DNA of 9,960 nt from Actinomycetota bacterium (GCA_005774595.1 VAUM01000040.1:1-9960); one strand, 5' to 3'. Shown: positions 1-6,330, numbered from the stretch's first letter. Made by a program: numbers and translations. The notes: generated by a model not told the origin, from the sequence alone.

Positions 1-1
1 C

Positions 2-472
2 CTCATGGGCTCGGATCTCGGCGGATGCCGCGTGCTGGACGCCTTCGCAGGAAGCGGCGCGCTCGGGCTCGAGGCGTTGTCCCGCGGCGCATCGCACGCC
101 ACGTTCGTCGACTCGGCTGCCTTCGCGCTGCGTGCGATCGAGGCGAACGTCGAGTCCCTCGGCGCCGGGCCGCACGCCCGCGTCGCGCGCGGTGACGCCT
201 TCCGGATGGCGTCGTCGGGGGCCGTTCCGGGGGCCCCGTTCGGTTTGCTCTTGGTCGACCCTCCCTATAGAATCGGGTCGGCTCAGGTTGCCTCCTTCCT
301 CGCCGACCTCGCAAGAACGGGGCTGCTCGGGCCGGACGCCGTCGTCGTGTGGGAGCACGCGGCCGACGAGGAGGCCGACTGGCCGGACGGGTTCGAACCG
401 GTCCGGTCGAAGCGGTACGGCACGACGGCGTTCGACATCGCAACCTACCGAGGAGGCCCGGGACCGGCATGA
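2..472 (+). CDS. rsmD: 16S rRNA (guanine(966)-N2)-methyltransferase RsmD, 5' end missing
   Basis: Only the C-terminal ~156 codons are present, because the reading frame is open to the left edge; RsmD is usually about 180-200 residues, so roughly the first 30 lie outside. The family methylates N2 of G966 in 16S rRNA during 30S assembly, using S-adenosylmethionine. Visible are the SAM-binding motif I (VLDAFAGSGALGLEAL, near nt 35-82) and the catalytic DPPY motif of amino-methyltransferases at nt 257-268. The ATG at nt 5 falls inside the fold just before motif I, so it is not the true start. The stop overlaps the coaD start as ATGA, which implies co-transcription and coupled translation; an rsmD-coaD pair is very common in bacteria. 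The codon after DPPY is the rare AGA, and the surrounding bases resemble a -10 element (see the low-confidence promoter entry). Confidence 0.93.
   Translation, partial: LMGSDLGGCRVLDAFAGSGALGLEALSRGASHATFVDSAAFALRAIEANVESLGAGPHARVARGDAFRMASSGAVPGAPFGLLLVDPPYRIGSAQVASFLADLARTGLLGPDAVVVWEHAADEEADWPDGFEPVRSKRYGTTAFDIATYRGGPGPA
245..273 (+). promoter_or_regulatory. Possible internal promoter within rsmD, ahead of coaD
   Basis: TAGAAT (268-273) is a 5/6 match to the -10 consensus, and TTGCTC (245-250) lies 17 bases upstream but matches only TTG of the -35. The -10 overlaps the DPPY-R codons, where TAT and the rare AGA are used instead of the GC-ending synonyms preferred elsewhere. Transcription would start about 190 bases before coaD. 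The motif is partly constrained by the protein, so this is a weak call. Confidence 0.22.
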
Positions 473-972
473 GGCGTGCGCTCTGCCCCGGCACCTTCGA
501 CCCGGTCACGTCGGGTCACCTCGACATCATCGAACGTGCGGCGGGCCTCGTGGACGAGGTCGTCGTGACCGTCGCCCTGTCGGCGGACAAGGGCGGCGGC
601 CCGCTGTTCTCGCTCGACGAGCGCGTTGGGCTCGTGAAGGCCGCGACCGCCCACCTGCCTAACGTGTCGGTCGCGCCATTTGATACCCTGTTGGTCGAAG
701 TCGCGCACCAGATGGGCGCAACGGTCATCATCAAGGGGCTGCGTGCCATCACCGACTTCGAGCGCGAGTTCCAGATGGCGCAGCTGAACTACCGGCTCGA
801 CAAGAGCATCGAGACAGTCTTCATCATGGCCGTCCCGGAGTACATGTACCTGAGTTCGTCGGCGGTCAAGGAGATCGCCGCGCGAGGCGGTTCGGTGCGA
901 GGGCTCGTCCCGGACCCGGTGGCGGACGCTCTAGCAGAGCGGCTGGCACGGGCACAGACGACGGAGGTATAG
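469..972 (+). CDS. coaD: Phosphopantetheine adenylyltransferase CoaD
   Basis: 167 residues, the usual size of bacterial CoaD (~160). It catalyses the fourth step of CoA synthesis: ATP plus 4'-phosphopantetheine gives dephospho-CoA and pyrophosphate, in the cytosol. The N-terminal nucleotidyltransferase signature PGTFDPVTSGH gives the T14-x-G16-H17 ATP-binding motif. The KGLR..TDFEREFQMAQLN block (about residues 88-106) and the C-terminal YLSSSAVKEIA block (about residues 125-135) are the other family hallmarks. I chose ATG 469 because homology begins there, it overlaps the rsmD stop as ATGA, and AGGAGG lies at 451-456; an in-frame ATG 120 nt upstream lies within rsmD and would add non-homologous sequence. 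CoA is the donor of the phosphopantetheine arm of the acyl carrier protein encoded further downstream. Confidence 0.97.
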   Translation: MRRALCPGTFDPVTSGHLDIIERAAGLVDEVVVTVALSADKGGGPLFSLDERVGLVKAATAHLPNVSVAPFDTLLVEVAHQMGATVIIKGLRAITDFEREFQMAQLNYRLDKSIETVFIMAVPEYMYLSSSAVKEIAARGGSVRGLVPDPVADALAERLARAQTTEV

Positions 973-978
973 GCAAGC

Positions 979-1437
979 ATGGACATCATGGCGCTGATCG
1001 ACCGCATCGAAGAGATCGTCGAGTCCGGACGTTCGATGCCCTTCACGTCATCGAAGATGGTGGACCCCGAGAAGATCTACGAGATCATCGATGAGGTCCG
1101 CGCGCAGTTCCCCGACGAGATCAAGCAGGCTCGCTGGGTCTTGAAGGAGCGCCAGGAGATGCTCGAGGAGGCGGAGAAGGAAGCCAACCGCGTCCTCGAG
1201 GAAGCGCGCGAGCGCGCGCAGGCCCTCGCGGCGGAGCAGGAAGTCGTGAAGATGGCCGAGCAGCAGGCGGCCGAGATGCTCGACAGCGCCCGTCAGCGCG
1301 AGCGTGAGATCCGACTCGGCGCCGAGGACTACGCTGACGAGATGCTCGCCAACCTCGAAGTGAACCTCGGCAAGCTGCTGACCTCCGTGCAGCGCGGGCG
1401 CGACCGCCTGCAGGGCAAGGTCGGCCAGCGCCAGTAG
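979..1437 (+). CDS. SepIVA/DivIVA-like coiled-coil protein
   Basis: A 152-residue, highly charged protein with no signal peptide or membrane segment. Residues ~1-45 form a small N-terminal region (IVESGR at 13-18, DPEKIYEIIDEVR at 29-41). Residues ~45-115 are a Glu/Arg/Ala-rich predicted coiled coil, and a conserved-looking tail follows (EDYADEMLANLE, then SVQRGRDRL). From memory, the head, the P-x-E-I-x-x-A-x-x-V-L motif and the tail resemble mycobacterial SepIVA (Rv2927c type). That protein is a DivIVA-like septum factor whose gene also neighbours a DUF177 gene and, nearby, rnc. The mycobacterial protein is about 245 residues, so this copy lacks roughly 90 residues of middle coiled coil. 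Automated tools may label such proteins ATPase or F0 subunit b because of the coiled coil. GGAGGT at 963-968 supports ATG 979. A role in septation or cell-envelope growth is inferred from the family. Confidence 0.72.
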   Translation: MDIMALIDRIEEIVESGRSMPFTSSKMVDPEKIYEIIDEVRAQFPDEIKQARWVLKERQEMLEEAEKEANRVLEEARERAQALAAEQEVVKMAEQQAAEMLDSARQREREIRLGAEDYADEMLANLEVNLGKLLTSVQRGRDRLQGKVGQRQ

Positions 1438-1438
1438 C

Positions 1439-1987
1439 GTGGGCTCGCTGACCGTCGACGTCACCCCGATCCTCGAGGTCACCGGGGGGTCGGTCGACGT
1501 GGAGACCGGCTACGACATCCCTTCGCTCGTCGTCGGCGACGAGACCTTCACCGCCCGGGGCCCCGTGTCCGTCGCCGCCACCGTCACCAACACCGGCGCG
1601 GGCTTCGTCGCATCGGGCAGCGTCACGTTCCCTGCGACCGCCCAGTGCGCGCGCTGCCTCAAGGACTTCGAGCTGGATCTGTCCGGCGAGGTGGAGGGCT
1701 TCTACGTGCGCCACGGCCACGACCGCGACCTGCCCGACGACCAGGAGTTCGGATACGTGGAGGACGGCGCGGTGGATCTCGGGGCGGCGATCGAGTCCGC
1801 GCTCGCGCTGGAGGCGCCGTTCGCGCCCCTCCACTCGGCCGACTGCAAGGGCCTGTGCCCGGAGTGCGGCGCGGACCTCAACGAGGGTCCGTGCGCGTGT
1901 CCGCGTGACGAGGACGCCGACGGCCCGTTCGCTGCGCTTCAAGGCTACGACACCGGCGAGGCGGAGGCGGATGCCGGCGACGAGTGA
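1439..1987 (+). CDS. DUF177 (YceD-like) protein
   Basis: 182 residues beginning with GTG one base after the preceding stop; the Shine-Dalgarno is weak, so translation is probably coupled to the upstream gene. The DUF177 hallmarks are present: a CxxC pair at C70/C73 within ARCLKDFELDL, an acidic middle (DDQEFGYVEDGAVDLGAAIE), and the C-terminal signature CKGLCPECGADLNEGPCAC with C136, C140, C143, C152 and C154. The cysteines suggest metal binding, which is inference. DUF177 proteins have been linked to 23S rRNA accumulation in E. coli and plastids, and the gene almost always sits directly upstream of rpmF, as here. The extreme C-terminus (after ~residue 157) is acidic and low-complexity. Confidence 0.9.
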   Translation: MGSLTVDVTPILEVTGGSVDVETGYDIPSLVVGDETFTARGPVSVAATVTNTGAGFVASGSVTFPATAQCARCLKDFELDLSGEVEGFYVRHGHDRDLPDDQEFGYVEDGAVDLGAAIESALALEAPFAPLHSADCKGLCPECGADLNEGPCACPRDEDADGPFAALQGYDTGEAEADAGDE

Positions 1988-2013
1988 CTCCGGCGGAATG
2001 CTCCCGGGCCGGG

Positions 2014-2043
2014 TTCACTCGCCTCGCCGGCCTGTGCTATCAT
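2014..2043 (+). promoter_or_regulatory. Probable promoter for the rpmF-plsX-fab operon
   Basis: A -10 hexamer TATCAT (2038-2043) is preceded by TGC, giving an extended -10. A -35-like TTCACT (2014-2019) lies 18 bases upstream. The hexamers match the consensus at 5/6 and 4/6. This is the most convincing promoter-like signal in the 143-bp gap, the longest gap in the window. It would start transcription near 2050 with a leader of about 80 bases before rpmF. A GGCCGG/CCGGCC inverted repeat (2007-2012 and 2027-2032) brackets the -35 region and could be an operator, but may equally be chance in such GC-rich DNA. Confidence 0.6.
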
Positions 2044-2050
2044 GCGCAAC

Positions 2051-2110
2051 CGCGCCCGGGGGCTCCCGGGGCGCGCACGGTTCGACAAGGACGGCCGACA
2101 GCTGCGGCCG
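2051..2110 (+). promoter_or_regulatory. Structured leader upstream of rpmF (two hairpins)
   Basis: The first hairpin spans 2051-2075. CGCGCCCGGG pairs with the arm starting at 2065 through ten G-C pairs, with one bulged G and a four-base loop. The second pairs CGGCCG at 2092-2097 with CGGCCG at 2105-2110 across a seven-base loop, ending just before the rpmF Shine-Dalgarno (2117-2123). If transcription starts near 2050, the first hairpin would cap the very 5' end of the mRNA. There is no T-run, so neither looks like an intrinsic terminator. I do not recognise the leader as a known ribosomal-protein leader or riboswitch class. Confidence 0.4.
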
Positions 2111-2130
2111 AGAACGAGGAAGGCTGCACC

Positions 2131-2307
2131 ATGCCGGTACCGAAGAGGAAGACCAACCGCCGCTCGCGCGACACGCGCCGCGCCACGCACAACCTCGAGG
2201 CGCCCGCGGCATCGCTCTGCCCGCAGTGCCATGCGCCGAAGCTCCCGCACCGCGTCTGTGCCTCCTGCGGCTACTACAAGGGCAAGGAAGTCGTCGACAC
2301 CGAGTAG
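2131..2307 (+). CDS. rpmF: 50S ribosomal protein L32
   Basis: 58 residues, matching L32 length. The N-terminus MPVPKRKTNRRSRDTRRATH is the typical basic rRNA-binding segment. The C-terminal half has a complete zinc ribbon: C30-x2-C33 and C43-x2-C46. It is therefore the zinc-binding (C+) form of L32, not the cysteine-free form made under zinc limitation. AGGAAGG at 2117-2123, seven bases before ATG 2131, is a good ribosome binding site. L32 sits near the peptidyl transferase region of the large subunit. The position between DUF177 and plsX is one of the most conserved arrangements in bacteria and ties ribosome supply to membrane lipid synthesis through a shared transcript. Confidence 0.97.
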   Translation: MPVPKRKTNRRSRDTRRATHNLEAPAASLCPQCHAPKLPHRVCASCGYYKGKEVVDTE

Positions 2308-2373
2308 CGCCCGAGGCGCCGACGAGCTCGGTGTGGTGATCGACTGACCCCGTCACGTCTCGAAGGGAAACCC

Positions 2374-3369
2374 GTGCCCGAGGAGGTCACGCTCGTCGTC
2401 GACGCGGTCGGCGGCGACTTCGCACCCGCGGCCGTGCTCGACGGCGTCACGGCGGCACTCGCGGCGGACCCGGCGCTGACAGTGCTCCTCGCAGGGCCCG
2501 CGGACGTGGTCGAGCCGTACTGTGCCGGCCGCGATAGGGCGACGGCGATGGTCTGTCCCGAGGTCATCGCAATGGGCGAGCACCCGGCCCAGGCCGTGCG
2601 CTCCAAGCGCGACTCGTCGATCGTCGCCGGCTGCCGCGCAGTGAAGGAGGGGAGGGCGCACGCGTTCTTCTCCGCCGGCAACACCGGCGCGTGCATGGCT
2701 GCGGGCACGCTGGTCATGGGCCGCATCGCCGGCGTCTCCCGGCCCGCTATCGCAGCGGTCCTGCCGACCTCTCCCGAGCACCGGACCGTGCTGCTCGACG
2801 TCGGCGCCAACGCCGACTGCAAGCCGGAGAACCTCCTCGACTTCGCGCACATGGGCGCTGCGTACGCGCGCATCGTGCTGGGGAGCGACGCGCCCACCGT
2901 CGGCCTGCTCAACATCGGGTCCGAGGAGGCCAAGGGTTCCCAGCTGGCGCTGGACGCGCACGCGCTGATGCGCGAGCACGTGGAGGGCTTCGTCGGCAAC
3001 GTCGAGGGCGGGGACGTTCCGCATGGCACCACGGACGTGGTGGTCACCGACGGCTTCAGCGGCAACGTCGCGCTCAAGGTGATGGAGGGGCTCTCGTCGG
3101 CCTTGCTCTCCCGCATCAGGGCCGCCATCACCGGCGACGTCGTCTCCAAGGCTGCCGCGGCAGTGCTCAAGCCCCGGTTCGCCGAGGTCAAGGCCGAACT
3201 CGACCCCGAGACCGTCGGCGGCGCACCGCTGCTCGGGGTCGACGGCGTGCTCATCATCGGGCACGGGGGCTCCGGTCCCGCCGCAGTAGCGGCCGCGTGC
3301 GGAGTCGCGGCGCGCGCCGTGCGTGGAGGGCTCGTCCCCGCGATCGCCCGGGCTGTCGCGAACGCCTGA
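2374..3369 (+). CDS. plsX: Phosphate acyltransferase PlsX (acyl-ACP:phosphate)
   Basis: 331 residues (the family is usually 330-350). PlsX transfers acyl chains from acyl-ACP to inorganic phosphate, giving acyl-phosphate for PlsY and so feeding phosphatidic acid synthesis; it is a peripheral membrane enzyme. Family blocks run in order: an N-terminal DAVGGDFAP (residues 10-18), FFSAGNTGA (about 99-107), LLDVGANADCKPENL (about 140-154), GLLNIGSEEAKG, DVVVTDGFSGNVALK, and the C-terminal GVDGVLIIGHGGS. The first motif normally reads DAMGGD; here Val12 replaces Met. The start is GTG with AAGGGA at 2363-2368, five bases upstream; no better start is seen, and homology begins almost at once. The 66-base gap after rpmF shows no terminator, so co-transcription is likely. 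A perfect palindrome overlaps the stop codon (see separate entry). Confidence 0.96.
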   Translation: MPEEVTLVVDAVGGDFAPAAVLDGVTAALAADPALTVLLAGPADVVEPYCAGRDRATAMVCPEVIAMGEHPAQAVRSKRDSSIVAGCRAVKEGRAHAFFSAGNTGACMAAGTLVMGRIAGVSRPAIAAVLPTSPEHRTVLLDVGANADCKPENLLDFAHMGAAYARIVLGSDAPTVGLLNIGSEEAKGSQLALDAHALMREHVEGFVGNVEGGDVPHGTTDVVVTDGFSGNVALKVMEGLSSALLSRIRAAITGDVVSKAAAAVLKPRFAEVKAELDPETVGGAPLLGVDGVLIIGHGGSGPAAVAAACGVAARAVRGGLVPAIARAVANA

Positions 3370-3376
3370 GGCGTTC
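3360..3376 (+). repeat. Perfect inverted repeat centred on the plsX stop codon
   Basis: GAACGCC (3360-3366) and GGCGTTC (3370-3376) are exact reverse complements around TGA, the plsX stop. As RNA this is a seven-pair hairpin with a three-base loop; as DNA it is a 17-bp dyad. It lies six bases upstream of the -35 element of the putative fabH promoter. It has no T-run (a C-run follows), so a classical intrinsic terminator is unlikely. An operator for a lipid regulator, or a weak attenuator between plsX and fabH, are the two readings I consider. Confidence 0.5.
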
Positions 3377-3382
3377 CCCCGG

Positions 3383-3410
3383 TTGCGACTCCGGCGCGGT
3401 CGTGTAGACT
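3383..3410 (+). promoter_or_regulatory. Probable internal promoter giving near-leaderless fabH mRNA
   Basis: TTGCGA (3383-3388) and TAGACT (3405-3410) are separated by 16 bases; each matches the sigma-70-type consensus at 4/6. The -10 is of the TANNNT form common in actinobacteria. Transcription would begin about seven bases after the -10, near 3417, only about four bases before the fabH ATG at 3421. No Shine-Dalgarno is present in the 20 bases before that ATG, which is what a leaderless gene would look like. Confidence 0.55.
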
Positions 3411-3420
3411 AGCGCGCACC

Positions 3421-4446
3421 ATGCGCCCCCCCGAACATCAGCGAGCCGTCGCGGCCGCCATCTGTGGCATCGGCTCCTACCTTCCGGAGCGCGTGCTGAC
3501 CAATGCCGACCTCGAGCAGCTGGTCGACACGTCGGACGAGTGGATCGTCAGCCGTACCGGGATCCGTGAGCGTCACATCGTGGCCGAGGGCGAGGCCACC
3601 TCGGACATGGCGGCCGCTGCCTCTCGCGTCGCGCTCGAGCGCGCCGGAGTGAGTGCGAGCGACCTCGACCTCATCATCGTCGCGACATCCACGCCGGACA
3701 TGGCTTTCCCAGCCACCGCCTGCCTCGTCCAGACGAAGATCGGCGCGTCCTGCGCCGCGTACGATCTCAATGCTGCATGCACCGGGTTCATCTACGCGCT
3801 GGACGCCGCGTGTGCGGCGATCGAGAGCGGGCGGGCGCGGACGGTGCTCGTGGCGGGTTCCGACGCTCTCAGTACCATCGTGGACTTCGCCGACCGGTCG
3901 ACGTGCGTGCTGTTCGGCGACGGCGCTGGCGCGGTGGTCGTGTGCGCCGCCGGGGAGCCCGGCATCCTGTCGACGGTGCTGGGTGCGGACGGTGCTGGCG
4001 CTGACCTGCTCAAAGTGCCCGGCGGCGGCTCCGCGTCTCCTGCGACCTGCGAGAGCGTCGCGGCGCGAGAGGTCTCCATCCGCATGAACGGCCCCGAGGT
4101 GTTCAAGTTCGCGGTGCGCGCCGTGCCGAAGGCCGCCCGCGCGGCGCTGAAGGCCGCCCACCTGACCATCGAGGACCTCGCGTGGCTCGTGCCGCACCAG
4201 GCGAACCAGCGCATCATGGACGCTGCCGCGGAGAAGCTCCACGTACCCGCCGAGCGCGTGTTCAGCAACGTCGCGGGGGTGGGGAACACCTCGTGTGCCT
4301 CGATACCTGTGGCCCTCGACGACCTGTATACTAGCGGGCGGCTCGCGCCCGGGATGGCTCTCGTACTCGTGGGATTCGGCGCGGGCCTGACCTGGGGGGC
4401 GACCGCGCTGAGATGGATCATGCCTGCGCCCGCGCGAAAGGGGTAG
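3421..4446 (+). CDS. fabH: Beta-ketoacyl-ACP synthase III (FabH)
   Basis: 341 residues. FabH starts fatty acid chains by condensing an acyl-CoA (acetyl- or branched) with malonyl-ACP. The catalytic triad is complete: C120 in DLNAACTGFIYAL, H259 in VPHQANQRI, and N289 in VAGVGNTSCASIP. Other family blocks are GIGSYLPERVLTN near the N-terminus, TSDEWIVSRTGIRER (about 39-53) and the C-terminal GFGAGLTWGA. The ATG at 3421 is the first possible start after an in-frame stop at 3367 (that of plsX), and adds about nine residues ahead of the usual N-terminus. It has no Shine-Dalgarno, unlike most neighbours, and sits 10 bases after a -10-like TAGACT. It follows plsX as in the E. coli fab cluster. Starter-unit preference (straight or branched) cannot be read from the sequence by eye. 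Confidence 0.97.
   Translation: MRPPEHQRAVAAAICGIGSYLPERVLTNADLEQLVDTSDEWIVSRTGIRERHIVAEGEATSDMAAAASRVALERAGVSASDLDLIIVATSTPDMAFPATACLVQTKIGASCAAYDLNAACTGFIYALDAACAAIESGRARTVLVAGSDALSTIVDFADRSTCVLFGDGAGAVVVCAAGEPGILSTVLGADGAGADLLKVPGGGSASPATCESVAAREVSIRMNGPEVFKFAVRAVPKAARAALKAAHLTIEDLAWLVPHQANQRIMDAAAEKLHVPAERVFSNVAGVGNTSCASIPVALDDLYTSGRLAPGMALVLVGFGAGLTWGATALRWIMPAPARKG
4325..4340 (+). promoter_or_regulatory. Possible internal -10 element inside the 3' end of fabH
   Basis: TGTATACTAGCGGGC (4325-4339) contains TATACT, a 5/6 match to the -10 consensus. It agrees at 13 of 15 positions with TGTAGACTAGCGCGC (3402-3416) in the putative fabH promoter. It is coded by TAT ACT AGC, which stand out against the usual G/C-ending codons. 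No good -35 is seen 16-18 bases upstream. It would lie about 125 bases before fabK. This is a weak call. Confidence 0.2.
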
Positions 4447-4456
4447 CCGGAGCGCT

Positions 4457-5401
4457 ATGGGACTTCCGACACGACTCACCAAGCTGCTCGCCATCGAGCA
4501 CCCCATCATCCAGGGCGGCATGGCATGGACCGCGACCGCTGAACTCGCGGCGGCGGTCAGCAATGCCGGCGGACTCGGGATCATCGGTGCGGGTCACATG
4601 CCCACCGATGTGCTGCGCGAGCAGATCCGCGGGACCAAGGCTCTGACGACGAGCCCGTTCGGCGTCAACCTCATGTTGCTGACGCCGCACATCGACGAGC
4701 TCGTGCAGCTCTGTCTAGACGAGGGTGTCCCGGCGGTGACCACGGGCGCGGGCAACCCCGGCAAGTACATGGCCGCACTCAAAGAGCACGGGATCCGCGT
4801 GCTGACCGTCGTTCCCTCGGTCGCGCTCGCCAGACGCATGGAGTCCATCGGCGCCGACGCCGTCATCGGCGAGGGTATGGAGGCCGGCGGGCACATCGGC
4901 GAGCTCACCACGATGGTGCTCATCCCCCAGCTCGCGGACGCCGTCGACGTCCCGGTCGTTGCGGCAGGCGGCATCGCCGACGGCAGGGGAGTGGCCGCTG
5001 TGTTCGCGCTCGGCGCCGACGGCGTGCAAGTCGGCACGCGGTTCATGTGCGCCACCGAGTGCACCATCCACCCCGCGGTCAAGGAGCGCATCCTCAAGGC
5101 CCGCGATCGCGACACGATCGTGACCGGCTACTCCACTGGCCATCCCGTACGCGTCATCCAGAACAAGCTCAGCAAGTTGCTCCAGGAGCTCGACCGGGAC
5201 AACAAGCCACAGGAACTCGAGGCCCTCGGCAGCGGGAAGCTGTCCTTGTGCATGCGCGATGGCGACCTCGAGATGGGCAGCATCATGGCCGGCCAGTGCG
5301 CGTCGATGGTCGACAGCATCCAGCCCGCGGCCGAGATCGTCGCGGAGATGATGACCGAGGCGAGCGACGTGCTGCGCCGCATGTCCGCCCTGGTGGAATG
5401 A
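4457..5401 (+). CDS. fabK: Enoyl-ACP reductase II, FMN-dependent (FabK)
   Basis: 314 residues, standard for FabK. It reduces trans-2-enoyl-ACP to acyl-ACP with NAD(P)H through bound FMN, the last step of each elongation cycle. The sequence follows pneumococcal FabK closely from the start: HPIIQGGMAW (residues ~15-24), AVSNAGGLGIIG, FGVNLMLL, VVTTGAGNP-like VTTGAGNPGKYM, EGMEAGGHIGELTTM with the key H146, the phosphate-binding AAGGIADGRG, and GVQVGTRF. The C-terminal GSIMAGQCASMV is also typical. This is a true FabK rather than a generic nitronate monooxygenase. GGAG at 4449-4452 is a short-spaced binding site for ATG 4457, ten bases after the fabH stop. No FabI or InhA-type gene is in the window. 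Organisms relying on FabK are intrinsically insensitive to triclosan-type FabI inhibitors (known of the family). Confidence 0.95.
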   Translation: MGLPTRLTKLLAIEHPIIQGGMAWTATAELAAAVSNAGGLGIIGAGHMPTDVLREQIRGTKALTTSPFGVNLMLLTPHIDELVQLCLDEGVPAVTTGAGNPGKYMAALKEHGIRVLTVVPSVALARRMESIGADAVIGEGMEAGGHIGELTTMVLIPQLADAVDVPVVAAGGIADGRGVAAVFALGADGVQVGTRFMCATECTIHPAVKERILKARDRDTIVTGYSTGHPVRVIQNKLSKLLQELDRDNKPQELEALGSGKLSLCMRDGDLEMGSIMAGQCASMVDSIQPAAEIVAEMMTEASDVLRRMSALVE

Positions 5402-5412
5402 GGCGGCCTCAC

Positions 5413-6330
5413 GTGACCGCGTCGATCGCGATCGTCTTCCCAGGCCAGGGTTCGCAGCGCGTCGGCATGCTCGATGCGCTGCCGCCCGTCGAGGGGCTTT
5501 CGCGGCTCCTCGACGCCGCCGAGGCCCTCTCGGACCTCGAGCTGCGCGCCTTCTCGACCTTCGGGCCGGAGGAGGAGCTCGCGCAGACGCGCGTCGCCCA
5601 GCCGTTGCTGTACCTCGCCGACTGGGCATGGGGTGCCGCCGTTCTCGAAGCGGGGGTCGCCCCCGTCGCGCTGGCCGGTCACAGCCTCGGCGAGTACGCG
5701 GCGCTGGCGCTGGCCGGCGTGTTCTCGGTCGAAGCGGGCCTCGAGCTCGTGATCACGCGTTCGCAGATGATGGCGCAGGCCGCTCTCGAGACGCCCGGGG
5801 CGATGGCAGCGGTCATCGGCCTCGACGGTCCTGTGGTCGCCGACAGCGTCGCGGGCATCGACGGGGTCTGGGTCGCGAACGACAACTGCCCAGGACAGGT
5901 CGTCATCTCAGGTACGCAGGATGGCGTCGCTGCCGGGTCCGAGGCGCTGTCGGCCGCGGGCGCGCGGCGCATCGTGCCGCTCGCGGTCTCGGGTGGGTTC
6001 CATTCGCCGCTCATGGCGCCGGCAGCGGAAGCGTTCGCCGAAGTCCTGGCCGCCGCGGAGTTCGAAGACGCTCGGCTGCCGGTCGTGCAGAACGCCGAGC
6101 CGGCGCCCGCCACGGACGCGCAGGTCATCCGCGAGCGGCTGACGCGCCAGATCGTCTCGCCGGTCCGCTGGACCGAGACGATGGGCGCGCTGGCGGCCGT
6201 CGGAGCGGACACGCTCGTCGAGGCAGGCCCCGGCGAGGTCCTGACCGGGCTCGCGAAGCGATACGAAGGGCTCGCCGCCGTCTCCGCTTCGGCGGCCGGC
6301 GTCGAGGCCGCCACCGGGAGGGTGGGGTAG
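5413..6330 (+). CDS. fabD: Malonyl-CoA:ACP transacylase (FabD)
   Basis: 305 residues. FabD moves malonyl from CoA to ACP to supply the extender unit. The sequence has the N-terminal VFPGQGSQ (Q12 in the oxyanion hole), the nucleophile S91 in GHSLGEYAAL, R116 which should hold the malonyl carboxylate, NDNCPGQVVISG, and catalytic H197 in GGFHSPLM. Two starts are possible: ATG 5398, which overlaps the fabK stop as ATGA and adds five residues (MRRPH), or GTG 5413. I prefer GTG 5413 because GAGG at 5400-5403 is well spaced and the numbering then matches E. coli (Ser92, His201) closely. The ATGA overlap remains a real alternative. The final ~15 residues are Ala/Val-rich and probably outside the fold. 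Confidence 0.95.
   Translation: MTASIAIVFPGQGSQRVGMLDALPPVEGLSRLLDAAEALSDLELRAFSTFGPEEELAQTRVAQPLLYLADWAWGAAVLEAGVAPVALAGHSLGEYAALALAGVFSVEAGLELVITRSQMMAQAALETPGAMAAVIGLDGPVVADSVAGIDGVWVANDNCPGQVVISGTQDGVAAGSEALSAAGARRIVPLAVSGGFHSPLMAPAAEAFAEVLAAAEFEDARLPVVQNAEPAPATDAQVIRERLTRQIVSPVRWTETMGALAAVGADTLVEAGPGEVLTGLAKRYEGLAAVSASAAGVEAATGRVG

Noticed and set aside
676..690. A TTTGATACC stretch in coaD as an internal -10 element
   Set aside because: It matches the consensus poorly in any register and lacks a -35; the TTT and GAT codons alone explain it.
928..940. A small inverted repeat GCTCT-AGC-AGAGC near the end of coaD
   Set aside because: It is only five base pairs, within coding sequence, and without a T-run or positional logic.
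2308..2373. A terminator between rpmF and plsX
   Set aside because: Only a four-pair stem can be drawn and no T-run is present; the gap is best read as a plain operon spacer.
2274..3422. A 382-codon minus-strand frame opposite plsX
   Set aside because: It is a Ser/Thr/Ala/Pro-rich shadow with no motif, opposite a gene with every PlsX signature.
4709..4720. GTCTAGAC palindrome inside fabK
   Set aside because: It is a short eight-base palindrome expected by chance, with no promoter elements around it.
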